DNA of 40,000 bases from Reichenbachiella agariperforans. Lineage in GTDB: Bacteria; Bacteroidota; Bacteroidia; Cytophagales; Cyclobacteriaceae. Below the pieces are notes generated by a model. That model ran no database searches. It was given only the letters and a program-made list of their open reading frames with translations, and was not told the origin of the DNA. The position numbers and the translations under genes are program-made. Numbering within the stretch: the first letter of the stretch is position 1; each line of letters starts with the position of its first letter. The stretch lies in the NCBI RefSeq assembly GCF_900142205.1, contig NZ_FRAA01000014.1, positions 1 through 40,000 on the forward strand, written 5' to 3'. Shown piece by piece: positions 32,318 to 40,000 of the stretch.

Positions 32318-32349
32318 AAAGCCCTGATTGTTAGATCAGGGCTTTTTTT
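32318..32349 (+). terminator. Intrinsic terminator of the atp operon
   Basis: AAAGCCCTGAT and ATCAGGGCTTT form a perfect 11-bp stem around TGTTAG, ending in a T-run to 32349. Confidence 0.9.
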
Positions 32350-32377
32350 GTACCATACTTTTTATGAATGATAGGGG

Positions 32378-33208
32378 ATGGGGAGACTTATAGCGGTTTT
32401 GAAATGGCTAACATGGCTATCGATAGATATTGGATTAGGAGCAGTAGTGTTGACCAATAGCATTGCCTACTTATTTGGAGTAGATATGGATGGCTCTATA
32501 TCTGTTGCTTTGTTCGTTTGTGTATGGTTGATTTATACGTTAGATCATTTGCTTGACGCAAAAAAGCTCAAGAAAGAGCCAAGTATGGAGCGTCATGCAT
32601 TTCACTATAGGAATGCATCATGGATATTCTCGGCTTGGATTATCATCGCGGTGTTTAGCTTGTTTCTCGTTTTTTTCTTACCTACTACGACCTTGTTGTA
32701 TGGGGTAGTGGTTGCTGGTCTGGTGGGAGTATATATTATGTTGGCTTGGTGGCTTAGGGTGTTTGTTGCGAAGGAGTTTCTGATTGCCGTACTGTATGCT
32801 GTTGGCGTGTTTATTGGTCCATTGTCCAGAGGGTTGTCGTTGGAGCTGAAACCAACTATAGTTTTTGTTGAACTGGCACTGTTGGCATTGATCAATTTGA
32901 TGTTGTTTTCGATGTACGAGCAGGAGAAGGATGCCAAAGATGGCTTTAGTTCTTGGGCGACTATTTTTGGGTCTAGCCAACTCAGATCCATCTTGAAGTT
33001 GGCATTGCTATCTTTGACGATTGTTTGGGGCTATGGCTTGACGTTGGGTGATGATATGCGATGGCTTCCTTTTCAGCTAATTATTGGTGCGATGGGAGTT
33101 TTTTTAGCTTGGCTTTACTGGAAAAGAGACTTCTTTCATGCAAATAAATCTTATCGGGTGATTGGTGATGCGGTTTTCTTTTTTCCGGTGTTGATATTTC
33201 TGCTATGA
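32378..33208 (+). CDS. UbiA-superfamily-like membrane protein
   Basis: The 276-residue integral membrane protein has about eight TM helices. Two acidic clusters stand at positions where UbiA prenyltransferases hold Mg-diphosphate: LIYTLDHLLDAKK (about 52-64) and MYEQEKDAKDG (about 183-193). In UbiA enzymes these are NDxxxD and DxxxD. Here the first lacks the asparagine, so the substrate or even the catalysis may differ. It overlaps the methyltransferase gene by 4 bp (ATGA), so the two products probably act together. The start ATG 32378 lies 28 bp after the atp terminator. Quinone or other isoprenoid chemistry is an inference. Confidence 0.55.
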   Translation: MGRLIAVLKWLTWLSIDIGLGAVVLTNSIAYLFGVDMDGSISVALFVCVWLIYTLDHLLDAKKLKKEPSMERHAFHYRNASWIFSAWIIIAVFSLFLVFFLPTTTLLYGVVVAGLVGVYIMLAWWLRVFVAKEFLIAVLYAVGVFIGPLSRGLSLELKPTIVFVELALLALINLMLFSMYEQEKDAKDGFSSWATIFGSSQLRSILKLALLSLTIVWGYGLTLGDDMRWLPFQLIIGAMGVFLAWLYWKRDFFHANKSYRVIGDAVFFFPVLIFLL

Positions 33209-33831
33209 ATAATTTTGATCGGATCGCTCCCATATATGATAGACTGGCTAGTTTGGTTTTTTGGGGGAACATCAATCGCGCCGCTCGGACATGGCTGGAT
33301 ACTATTCCAGTTGGTAGCCATGTGTTGATCATAGGAGGTGGTTCGGGTCAAGTACTTGAAGACCTATGTCTGCTTCATCTTGATTTGAAAATCACTTATA
33401 TAGAATCGTCACCAAAGATGATTTACCTCGCCCAAAAACGAAGTTTAGGGAGCAATAAAGTTCATTTTGTTTGTGATCCTTTTCCTAATGCGAAGACGGA
33501 TCAATTGTTCGATGTGGTAATTGTTAGTTATTTTCTGGACTTGTTTTCACAGGTAGATCTTAAAATCATGATTAGAAATATCTATGATTTGCTTTATAGT
33601 GATGGAATGTTACTTGTTACAGATTTTCATATTTATAAACGTAACTATTTCCATCAAATCATGACACGGTGCATGCATATCTTCTTTAGAGTATGTGCTG
33701 ATTTACAAAGTAGGAGGTTACAGGATATTCATCAAGAGTTGCTTAATCATGGGTTTGTGCTGAAGAATAATAAGCTTTTTTTTCAACGATTTATTTTTTC
33801 AGCGACTTATTTCAAGGAAAATAACGGTTGA
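33205..33831 (+). CDS. SAM-dependent methyltransferase, UbiE-like
   Basis: The 208-residue class I methyltransferase starts NNFDRIAPIYDRLASLVFWG, the pattern common to UbiE/MenG-like enzymes (FDxIAxxYD). The SAM site is VLIIGGGSGQVLEDL with the acidic residue of strand two in ITYIESSPKMI. The motif FDVVIVSYFLDLF and the strand DGMLLVTDFHIY follow. The C-terminal part (RLQDIHQELLNHGFV) is typical of small-molecule methyltransferases. It is translationally coupled to the UbiA-like gene. The substrate is unknown; it is unlikely to be the housekeeping MenG because no other menaquinone gene is nearby, but that cannot be excluded. Confidence 0.7.
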   Translation: MNNFDRIAPIYDRLASLVFWGNINRAARTWLDTIPVGSHVLIIGGGSGQVLEDLCLLHLDLKITYIESSPKMIYLAQKRSLGSNKVHFVCDPFPNAKTDQLFDVVIVSYFLDLFSQVDLKIMIRNIYDLLYSDGMLLVTDFHIYKRNYFHQIMTRCMHIFFRVCADLQSRRLQDIHQELLNHGFVLKNNKLFFQRFIFSATYFKENNG

Positions 33832-33878
33832 GCCGTTTTCATTGTTATAGCAAATAACCTACATTATTTTGTCCAAAA

Positions 33879-33906
33879 GGAAACCTTGTCTATGTAGAGG
33901 TGTCTA
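33879..33906 (+). promoter_or_regulatory. Possible ECF-type autoregulatory promoter
   Basis: GGAAACCTT at 33879-33887 and GTCTA at 33902-33906, separated by 14 bp, resemble the GGAAC...CGTCTA pattern of many ECF sigma promoters and lie just before a gene for such a factor. The match is imperfect and the spacing slightly short. Confidence 0.3.
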
Positions 33907-33931
33907 TGGGGTGTAAAAGTAAGAAAAGTCA

Positions 33932-34495
33932 GTGCAAAGAGACATTCATAAGGAGGTGATAGCCAAATGCCAACAAGGGGATCGCGCAGCGCAATACGAA
34001 TTGTATCGCCTGTACTCACATGCCATGTATAATATCTGCCGTAGGATGATTCCTGATGATGATGATGCGAAGGATCTATTACAGGAGGTTTTTATCGAGG
34101 TGTTTGGTCAGATAAAAAAATTGAACGATATCAATTTTTTTAGTGCTTGGATCAAGCGTGTGACTATTAATAAGTGTCTGAATGCTTTGAGAAAGAAAAG
34201 GCTTTTTGTGATGTCATTAGATGAAGGTATCGACCCGCCGGAGGAAGTCTTGGAAACATATGATCAGGACGTTATGGCGCATGATGTCAAGAGTATTTTA
34301 CATGCCGCAGAGAACCTGGCACCTGGTGCTAGAACAGTATTCAATTTGTATCTTTTTGATGGGTATGATCATCAAGAGATTGCTGATATACTACAGATTT
34401 CAGTGTCGGCATCTAAGTCTCAGTACTGTAAGGCTAAGGCTAAAATTAGAAATATATTGATGAGTGCTAAAGATCAGAAATATGGAACGGGATGA
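33932..34495 (+). CDS. ECF sigma-70 family RNA polymerase sigma factor
   Basis: The 187-residue product starts at GTG 33932. Region 2 (about 23-90) has YSHAMYNICRRMIPDDDDAK followed by DLLQEVFIEVFGQI and FFSAWIKRVTINKCLNALRK. Region 4 (about 122-180) has LAPGARTVFNLYLFDGYDHQ followed by EIADILQISVSASKSQYCKA. It is linked to the next gene by a 14-bp overlap; that product looks like its anti-sigma factor. The downstream envelope proteins are likely targets. No sigma-region 3 is present, consistent with the ECF group. Confidence 0.9.
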   Translation: MQRDIHKEVIAKCQQGDRAAQYELYRLYSHAMYNICRRMIPDDDDAKDLLQEVFIEVFGQIKKLNDINFFSAWIKRVTINKCLNALRKKRLFVMSLDEGIDPPEEVLETYDQDVMAHDVKSILHAAENLAPGARTVFNLYLFDGYDHQEIADILQISVSASKSQYCKAKAKIRNILMSAKDQKYGTG

Positions 34496-34985
34496 TTTGA
34501 AACGTTTTGTAGAGGAGACTCGTGGAGCATTTGATGTTCATGAGCTGGATACGGATTTATGGTCTGGTATCGAAGGAAAACTTGGAGAGGCAGAACAAAA
34601 GCACCGTGTTATGTCATGGCGTGGTGTACGGAGGTATGTTGCCGTAGTATTGGTATTAGTGGTTTCTTCGGCAGGAATCTTGGGCTGGTTGTCTGAGCCA
34701 TCGAACAACTATGAAAGAACAGAGCTGACAGAAGTAGAATCTTACTATCAGAATAAAATTGACATTAAGGTTTCCAAGATCTCTGCCTTGGAAGCTGACA
34801 AGCAAATTTTGGAAGGACTTGATTTGTTGGATCAATCTTTTATGGAGCTAAAGGAAGACCTCAAAGACAATGCGGACAATGAGGAAGTAATTAACGCGAT
34901 GATTTCTACCTATCAGGTCAAACTTCAGATTTTGGAACGTATACTCGACGAGTTGGAAGAGAAGAAACAAAAAATCGATGCTTAG
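34482..34985 (+). CDS. Putative anti-sigma factor, single TM
   Basis: From ATG 34482 the product has 167 residues: a cytoplasmic N-terminal part (MERDDLKRFVEETRGAFDVH) of about 48 residues, one TM helix (YVAVVLVLVVSSAGILGWL, about 51-69) and a periplasmic coiled-coil domain (LEADKQILEGLDLLDQSFME, ERILDELEEKKQKI). This layout and the overlap with the ECF sigma gene point to a membrane-bound anti-sigma factor, though no zinc-binding HxxxCxxC motif is present. An in-frame start at 34464 is less likely because it lies deeper in the sigma gene. It overlaps the next gene by 8 bp. Confidence 0.7.
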   Translation: MERDDLKRFVEETRGAFDVHELDTDLWSGIEGKLGEAEQKHRVMSWRGVRRYVAVVLVLVVSSAGILGWLSEPSNNYERTELTEVESYYQNKIDIKVSKISALEADKQILEGLDLLDQSFMELKEDLKDNADNEEVINAMISTYQVKLQILERILDELEEKKQKIDA

Positions 34986-36108
34986 GTATTTACGATATTG
35001 GCCCTTATGGTTGGCGATTGTTTTGACGCCTAGTTTGCTGGCGTGGGCTCAGCCAGTACAGCAGTTGACCAAAACGGTATCGAGCTCCTATGCTGTGACT
35101 AAAAATACTACAGTAGACTTGTCTAATAAATATGGACAAATATTGATTTCCACATGGAAGGAAGATTCTGTAGTCGTCAATGTCACTATTACAGCATACG
35201 AAAAGAGTAATGAAGCCATCGGTAAATTGATGGATCGTGTCATGGTGGATGTGCACTATTTCGGAGGCTTTGTGACGGTCAAAACGATTTTGGACAAGAA
35301 CTCTAGTTTGCTCAAGGAGCGGTGGAATAGTCTGATGGATGATTCGAAGACACTCACCAACAAAAACAAAATTTCGATAGATTATAAAGTGACCATTCCT
35401 GAAGGCTCTACGCTGGTTTTGGAGAATAAATTCGGAGACGTTTACATCAGTGGCCGTGTGTCTAGTCCAAACATATCCATGGCACATGGAGATCTGAAGG
35501 CACATGTATTTGACGGTTTGACAAGGATGGATATGAGCTTTGGGAAGATTAATGTTAAGCAAATTGATCAGGGATTTTTAAATCTGCGTAGTGCAGATTT
35601 GGTTTTACAAACAACTGGTGATTTGGACTTGACTAGTAGTTCGTCTGTTGTCAATATCAATGAGGTAAACAACATGAAGTTAGACTCTCGAAATGACAAG
35701 GTGATCATCAATCATATTCAGATGCTGAGGGGTACTTCCAGTTTTACTGACATGAAAATAGAACGGTTAGATGGTTTTGTTAACTACCACCTCAAATATG
35801 GAGAGGTAGTTATTTCGAATGTCCAGTCTGCATTTTCTAATCTCGATATACAGTCTGATTCTGGTGATATCAATGTGACTTTTGATCCTGGGGCGTATGT
35901 GTCTATGAATATCACTGGGAGTCAAGATAACCTATACCTGTCTAAGAACTTGCTCCAACTTGATAGAACAGTCATTGATGAAAAAGATAAAATAGTTACT
36001 TTGATTGGGTCCGCAGGATTAAAAAAGGACGTGCAGAGTTCTGTCAATTTATCCAGCAATTCTGGAGATATTTTTGTTTATCTATCAGATCAAAAGGGAG
36101 TTAAATAG
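34978..36108 (+). CDS. Secreted DUF4097-like beta-helix protein
   Basis: The 376-residue product has a signal peptide (about 1-25, ending LLAWAQ) and then an extended beta structure of short repeated strands: DLSNKYGQILISTWKEDSVV, LVLENKFGDVYISGR, DIQSDSGDINVTFDPGAYV, SSNSGDIFVYLSDQKG. The pattern 'N-K-[YF]-G-[DQ]-[IV]-x-[IV]' and 'S-G-D-I-x-V' is the mark of DUF4097 (putative adhesin) proteins, often encoded beside ECF sigma/anti-sigma pairs. The location is periplasm or outer surface. The function is not established. It overlaps the anti-sigma gene by 8 bp. Confidence 0.75.
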   Translation: MLRYLRYWPLWLAIVLTPSLLAWAQPVQQLTKTVSSSYAVTKNTTVDLSNKYGQILISTWKEDSVVVNVTITAYEKSNEAIGKLMDRVMVDVHYFGGFVTVKTILDKNSSLLKERWNSLMDDSKTLTNKNKISIDYKVTIPEGSTLVLENKFGDVYISGRVSSPNISMAHGDLKAHVFDGLTRMDMSFGKINVKQIDQGFLNLRSADLVLQTTGDLDLTSSSSVVNINEVNNMKLDSRNDKVIINHIQMLRGTSSFTDMKIERLDGFVNYHLKYGEVVISNVQSAFSNLDIQSDSGDINVTFDPGAYVSMNITGSQDNLYLSKNLLQLDRTVIDEKDKIVTLIGSAGLKKDVQSSVNLSSNSGDIFVYLSDQKGVK

Positions 36109-36114
36109 AATAGT

Positions 36115-36648
36115 ATGAGTTTAAAGAGTAGACTATTAGTTGGTTGGTTACTGCTGGGAATGGTGTCTTTCGTTTTTCCATCACTGGCGCAAAGCCAAGA
36201 TTATGAGCGTTCTGCTGGAGTCAGGCTAGGGAGTACATCTGCTTTGACCTTCAAAAGATTTTTGGGAGAGGAGCAAGCGATTGAATTTTTGTTGAGTGGC
36301 CGAGATCATGGCGTTCAATTGACGAGTTTATATATCAAGCATCATCAAATGTCTTTGGGCACATTTGAAAACTTCTATTTTTATGCTGGTGTAGGTGGGC
36401 ATGCTGGTTATCAAAAGAATAGCGATATCACTAAAGTACGAGACCCTCAAGATTCAGAATTCTATTACTACAAGGAAGATGAGTTTGTAGAGTTAGGGGT
36501 TGATGGTTTGGTAGGCATAGAGTGGCGCATATTTAGTATTCCCTTATCGATTAGCGTGGACATCATGCCGCATCTGACTTACGTTGGATTTGCAAAGGTG
36601 AACGGTGATTTTTGGGATGGATCCCTCGGTATCAAGTATATATTCTAA
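36115..36648 (+). CDS. Small outer-membrane beta-barrel protein
   Basis: The 177-residue product has a signal peptide (LLVGWLLLGMVSFVFPSLAQ) and about eight amphipathic strands such as SAGVRLGSTSALTFKRFL, EQAIEFLLSGRD, FYFYAGVGGHAGYQ, LVGIEWRIFSIPLSISVDIM. It ends GSLGIKYIF with a terminal aromatic residue, the BAM recognition signal. The size fits an eight-strand OmpX/OmpA-like barrel. It lies 6 bp after the DUF4097-like gene and 6 bp before another barrel gene, so it is probably part of the sigma-controlled operon. Confidence 0.7.
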   Translation: MSLKSRLLVGWLLLGMVSFVFPSLAQSQDYERSAGVRLGSTSALTFKRFLGEEQAIEFLLSGRDHGVQLTSLYIKHHQMSLGTFENFYFYAGVGGHAGYQKNSDITKVRDPQDSEFYYYKEDEFVELGVDGLVGIEWRIFSIPLSISVDIMPHLTYVGFAKVNGDFWDGSLGIKYIF

Positions 36649-36654
36649 AGAAGG

Positions 36655-37299
36655 ATGAAAAGATTAATTATAATAGTTTGTATTGGGTTACTTAGCCAGC
36701 AGCTCTATGGTCAGCAAAGGATAGATAACGGTCAAGATGAAATCAAGTCACTGATTAGAAAGGGTGATAGTAACTTGACGGGGTTTGGCAGTTTGGATTT
36801 CAAGGCAGGTACGACTAAAGATGAAATGGCCATGCTCATAGGAGTACATGGAGGAGTGCTGATAGATAAGCATGTTATTTTAGGAGCGGGAGCTTATGGA
36901 TGGGCTGTCAAACCCAGTTTTAGTGGTGTCTTTGAAGGAGGGGGGCAGGATGATTTAGAGTTGAATGGTGGGTATGCTGGGGTTTTGTTGGGATATAAGC
37001 TGTTCCCAAAATCCATTGTGCATGTGAGCTTTCCCGTTTTATTAGGTGGAGGGAATGTTCAGGTCATAGATCCCAACTATTTTTTTAGGTACGATGATGA
37101 TACTGATTTTTCGATTGAGCAATCGAACTTTTTTGTAGCAGATGGAGCGACTCAGTTGGAGCTCAATGTCTCGCATGCTTTTAGGCTAGGGATAGGTGTT
37201 GGTTATAGATATGTCAACGGTACGAGACTGGACACCCTGACAGATGAGGATTTATCAGGGTTTTATGGAATGGTATCAGTACAGCTGGGATATTTTTAG
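36655..37299 (+). CDS. Outer-membrane beta-barrel protein
   Basis: The 214-residue product has a short signal peptide (MKRLIIIVCIGLLSQQLYG) and alternating strands: GFGSLDFKAGTTKDEMAMLI, HVILGAGAYGWAVKPSF, LNGGYAGVLLGYKLF, AFRLGIGVGYRYVNG. It ends GMVSVQLGYF with the C-terminal aromatic signal for barrel insertion. It is the last gene of the ECF unit and runs into the convergent GH3-family gene, with which it overlaps by 4 bp at the stops. No terminator is visible between them. The specific function is unknown. Confidence 0.7.
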   Translation: MKRLIIIVCIGLLSQQLYGQQRIDNGQDEIKSLIRKGDSNLTGFGSLDFKAGTTKDEMAMLIGVHGGVLIDKHVILGAGAYGWAVKPSFSGVFEGGGQDDLELNGGYAGVLLGYKLFPKSIVHVSFPVLLGGGNVQVIDPNYFFRYDDDTDFSIEQSNFFVADGATQLELNVSHAFRLGIGVGYRYVNGTRLDTLTDEDLSGFYGMVSVQLGYF

Positions 37300-38819
37300 C
37301 TGCTTTTGATTAATTCCAGGATGTCGTCGATGTATTCTCGGTTGTTGGCTAGTCTGGGCACTTTGTTTTGTCCTCCCAGTTTCCCTCTTTTTTTCATCCA
37401 TTGATAGAATGTACCAGGCTCAGCTATATGAACAACTGGTATTTTAAGTGCTAGGTTTTTGTAGCGTTTGGCATCATAGTCCGAGTTGACTTCTCGAAGT
37501 TTCTGGTCAAGGATTTCAGTGAAGTACGCTAGATCTGCTGGTTTTTTATTGAACTCAATAACCCATTCGTGACTACCCTCACTTTTGTCTGTGAAATACA
37601 TAGGTGCAGCGGTGAAGTTGTCTATCATAGCGCCAGTTTTTTCACATGCGTCAGAGATAGCGGTTTCAGCATTTTCTACGACTAGTTCTTCACCAAATGC
37701 GTTGATGAAATGTTTGGTTCTCCCTGCGATTTTAATGCGGTAGGGATCTAGAGATGTGAATTTGATGGTATCTCCGATGCTGTAGCGCCATAGTCCAGCG
37801 TTGGTCGTGATGAGCATGGCGTAGATTTCTCCTAATTTCACCTCCGATAGACTAATAGCCTTTGGCTCATCTTTTTGTATCTCATGATAGGGGATGAATT
37901 CGTAGTAGATGCCATAGTCTAGCATGAGTAGGAGTTCTTCCGAATCTTTTTGATCCTGTATCCCAAAAAATCCCTCAGAGGCATTGTAAGTTTCTACATA
38001 GCGCATACCACTGGAAGGAATCAGTTGTTTGAACAGGTTTCTATAAGGAGTGAACGAGACAGCTCCATGAAAGAACACTTCTAGGTTGGGCCAGATCTCT
38101 GTGATGTCTTTGGCTCCTTTCATTTCCATTAATCGCTGGAGTAGTAAAATAGTCCAGGTAGGCACTCCAGATATACTTGTTACATTTTCGTCTATAGTTG
38201 TCTCTGCTAGTTTTGCGATTTTTTCTTCCCAGTTATCCATAAGGGCAATTTCGAGCGACGGGGTTCTGATGATCTGTGCCCACATGGGGAGATTCTTCAT
38301 GATGACCGCTGAGACATCTCCATAATATGAGTTGGCTTTGGGATCGAGTTCGTTGAGTTGATGACTGCCTCCTAGTGCCAGTCCTTTCCCAGAAAACATT
38401 TTGGTATCTGGGTAGTTGTTAACATAGATAGAGATGAGGTCTTTTCCTCCTTTGAAATGACAATCTTCCAATGCTTCGGCTGACACGGGGATGAACTTGC
38501 TTCGTGCGTTTGTAGTACCTGACGATTTAGCAAACCACTTTACATCTGTGGGCCAAAGCAGTTTTTCCTCTCCCTTCATTCTTCGTTCGATGTAGGGGTA
38601 GATTTTTTCATAAGTGTGCACTGAGACTTGTTCCCGGTACTGCTCTATGTTTTGTATGTCTGCAAATCCATGTTTTTTACCAAATTCAGTTTTTTTGGCG
38701 GTTTGAAGTAGCTTGCTTAAGCGCTCCTCTTGGACTTCATGCGGGTATTTCATGAAGAGCTCTATTTGATGAATGCGCTTCTTCATGACCCAGGTCATAA
38801 TAGAATTTAGTATTTCCAA
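37296..38819 (-). CDS. GH3 auxin-responsive-promoter family protein
   Basis: The 507-residue cytosolic protein is related to plant GH3 acyl-acid-amido synthetases (adenylate-forming fold). Visible marks: WFAKSSGTTNARSKFIPVS (phosphate-binding motif with the 'AKSSGTT' core), YVETYNASEGFFGIQDQ (nucleotide motif) and GLWRYSIGDTIKFTSLDPYR. The bacterial members probably adenylate a carboxylic acid and join it to an amine, but the substrates are unknown. It lies 6 bp downstream of lptB on the same strand, in the order recJ-lptB-GH3. Confidence 0.85.
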   Translation of the reverse strand: MEILNSIMTWVMKKRIHQIELFMKYPHEVQEERLSKLLQTAKKTEFGKKHGFADIQNIEQYREQVSVHTYEKIYPYIERRMKGEEKLLWPTDVKWFAKSSGTTNARSKFIPVSAEALEDCHFKGGKDLISIYVNNYPDTKMFSGKGLALGGSHQLNELDPKANSYYGDVSAVIMKNLPMWAQIIRTPSLEIALMDNWEEKIAKLAETTIDENVTSISGVPTWTILLLQRLMEMKGAKDITEIWPNLEVFFHGAVSFTPYRNLFKQLIPSSGMRYVETYNASEGFFGIQDQKDSEELLLMLDYGIYYEFIPYHEIQKDEPKAISLSEVKLGEIYAMLITTNAGLWRYSIGDTIKFTSLDPYRIKIAGRTKHFINAFGEELVVENAETAISDACEKTGAMIDNFTAAPMYFTDKSEGSHEWVIEFNKKPADLAYFTEILDQKLREVNSDYDAKRYKNLALKIPVVHIAEPGTFYQWMKKRGKLGGQNKVPRLANNREYIDDILELIKSS

Positions 38820-38825
38820 TCTGTC

Positions 38826-39557
38826 TTAGATTTTTCTCTTGAGTTCAAAATGCCTACCAAGGTATACACGACGCACTTGTTCGTCAGCAGCTAGGTCTTC
38901 CGCGGTTCCTGATTTTAGCAGGTTTCCTTCGAACATGAGGTAGGCTCTATCTGTGATAGATAAAGTCTCATTCACATTGTGGTCAGTGATCAGAATCCCA
39001 ATATCTTTGCTCTTCAATTGAGACACGATGCTTTGTATCTCTTCAACAGCAATCGGGTCTACTCCGGCAAAAGGTTCATCGAGTAATACAAAATGAGGAT
39101 CAATAGCCAAGGCTCTTGCGATTTCGGTTCTGCGTCTTTCTCCTCCTGATAGTGACTGCCCCAGGTTCTTTCGCACTTTGGTTAAGCTGAATTCTTCTAG
39201 TAAGTACTCTACCTTTTCTTTCTGATCTTTTTTAGGGATGTTCCGCATTTCTAACACGGACATGATATTTTCTTCAACGGTCAGCTTCCGAAACACCGAT
39301 GCTTCCTGAGCCAAATAACCCACCCCGAGCTTAGCGCGTTTGTACATGGGTAGCTCTGTGATATCACGGTCATCTAGGTAGATATGGCCTTCGTTGGGTT
39401 TGACTAGACCAGTGATCATGTAAAATGACGTGGTTTTGCCAGCACCATTGGGCCCCAGCAGACCAACGATCTCTCCTTGATTCACGGTGACAGAAATCCC
39501 TTTGACTACCGTTCGGCTTTTATACTTCTTAATTAAATTTTCTGCTCTCAGTTGCAT
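38826..39557 (-). CDS. lptB: LptB, lipopolysaccharide export ATPase
   Basis: LptB drives extraction of lipopolysaccharide from the inner membrane with LptF/LptG. The 243-residue ABC protein has Walker [10 protein letters not shown] (about 35-43), Q-loop [18 protein letters not shown], signature [15 protein letters not shown] (136-150), Walker [21 protein letters not shown] and switch H193 in ITDHNV. The length and the '[11 protein letters not shown]' and 'FAGVDPIAV' blocks are specific to LptB rather than LivF-type proteins. It lies between recJ (53 bp upstream) and the GH3 gene. Confidence 0.92.
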   Translation of the reverse strand: MQLRAENLIKKYKSRTVVKGISVTVNQGEIVGLLGPNGAGKTTSFYMITGLVKPNEGHIYLDDRDITELPMYKRAKLGVGYLAQEASVFRKLTVEENIMSVLEMRNIPKKDQKEKVEYLLEEFSLTKVRKNLGQSLSGGERRRTEIARALAIDPHFVLLDEPFAGVDPIAVEEIQSIVSQLKSKDIGILITDHNVNETLSITDRAYLMFEGNLLKSGTAEDLAADEQVRRVYLGRHFELKRKI

Positions 39558-39610
39558 GCTTGTATCTAATTGACGCTAGATCGTTTTTTGGCAATTTTAA
39601 CCATAATAAT

Positions 39611-40000
39611 TTAAATCAATGAGCTCTCATCATAAACTCTAAGGTCTTTGATCATCAGTTGCAAAGAGGTGTTTCCTCTAAAATTATTTTCTTCTATCGT
39701 ATAAACCATATCAAAGGATTGACTGACAGTATCCTGATGATCATTCATCCCAAACCCAATAGCGTCAAATACTTGGCTATCTTCTTGATAAACAGCTAGC
39801 TTAAGGTGTTTTTCTTTGAGCAGACGGGCGTCGCTCTTTAGGCGGATATTTCGACTAATGAATACAGGTTGCATATTGCCTGGCCCAAAGGGACCCATTT
39901 GGTTGAGTATGCTATAGAACTTAGTAGTGATTTGATCTAGTTTGATTTCTGCATCAATCACTATTTTGAGAACCTTGTCCTCTGGGGTGATGACGGCACT
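39611..40000 (-). CDS. recJ: RecJ exonuclease, C-terminal part, cut by window end
   Basis: The minus-strand frame is open to the last base of the window, so the gene starts beyond it. The visible 129 codons match the C-terminal domain of the single-strand-specific 5'-3' exonuclease RecJ: LDQITTKFYSILNQMGPFGP followed by GNMQPVFISRNI (the PFGPGN-x-x-P-x-F motif), then KLAVYQEDSQVFDAIGFGM and LQLMIKDLRVYDE. The DHH/DHHA1 catalytic part is outside. The stop is 53 bp before lptB on the same strand. Confidence 0.85.
   Translation of the reverse strand, partial: SAVITPEDKVLKIVIDAEIKLDQITTKFYSILNQMGPFGPGNMQPVFISRNIRLKSDARLLKEKHLKLAVYQEDSQVFDAIGFGMNDHQDTVSQSFDMVYTIEENNFRGNTSLQLMIKDLRVYDESSLI

Overview
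The window looks like chromosomal DNA of a gliding-type member of Bacteroidota, most likely Cytophagales. The evidence is a complete gldKLMN type IX secretion (T9SS) core with a PorP/SprF-like gene and an SprE/PorW-like gene; an ATP synthase operon in the order a-c-b-delta-alpha-gamma without beta and epsilon; and a bacteroidotal-type promoter (TTTG, 20 bp, TTACTTTG). No species can be named from this sequence.

Layout. (1) Positions 1-5630 are an accessory patch. It holds one full-length and three partial REP-associated tyrosine transposase (RAYT) genes, at least six families of short palindromes, two paralogous secreted proteins with different C-terminal ends, two small membrane proteins, and several orphan 3' ends of genes. 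The orphan ends resemble debris of polymorphic toxin, immunity and regulator genes. A 22-bp-periodic array of four palindromes lies at 5180-5261, and a decayed minus-strand frame at 5237-5593. (2) 5634-9814 holds a secreted HEAT-like protein, a small TerB-like protein, the heme chaperone HemW and a divergent BamA/TamA-like barrel. (3) 9859-12814 is an apparent operon: WecA/TagO-like transferase, DUF4271 membrane protein and a HemD-like protein, ended by a strong terminator. (4) 12902-18477 is the T9SS locus: porP/sprF-like, gldK, gldL, gldM, gldN, terminator. (5) 18576-25326 on the minus strand holds an sprE/porW-like TPR lipoprotein, a class A penicillin-binding protein and uvrC. (6) 25396-32294 holds an M23 peptidase, a bactofilin, then atpZ, an atpI-like gene, atpB, atpE, atpF, atpH, atpA and atpG, then a terminator. 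(7) 32378-33831 is a coupled UbiA-like/methyltransferase pair. (8) 33932-37299 is an ECF sigma, anti-sigma, DUF4097-like protein and two outer-membrane barrel proteins. (9) 37296-40000 on the minus strand holds recJ (cut by the window end), lptB and a GH3-family gene.

How the genes fit together. From about 5.6 kb on, most genes belong to envelope biogenesis or energy supply: GldL/GldM form the proton-driven T9SS motor, GldK/GldN its periplasmic ring and PorP/SprF-type proteins its outer-membrane partners, while ATP synthase shares the same proton gradient. The T9SS-linked SprE homologue is translationally coupled to a peptidoglycan synthase, and a LytM peptidase is paired with a bactofilin scaffold. 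The most unusual part is the first 5.6 kb. There, comparing paralogous copies exposes a 99-bp paired-palindrome unit (REPIN-like) with an apparent empty site elsewhere in the window, a shared internally deleted RAYT form, and modular C-terminal exchange in a secreted protein family.
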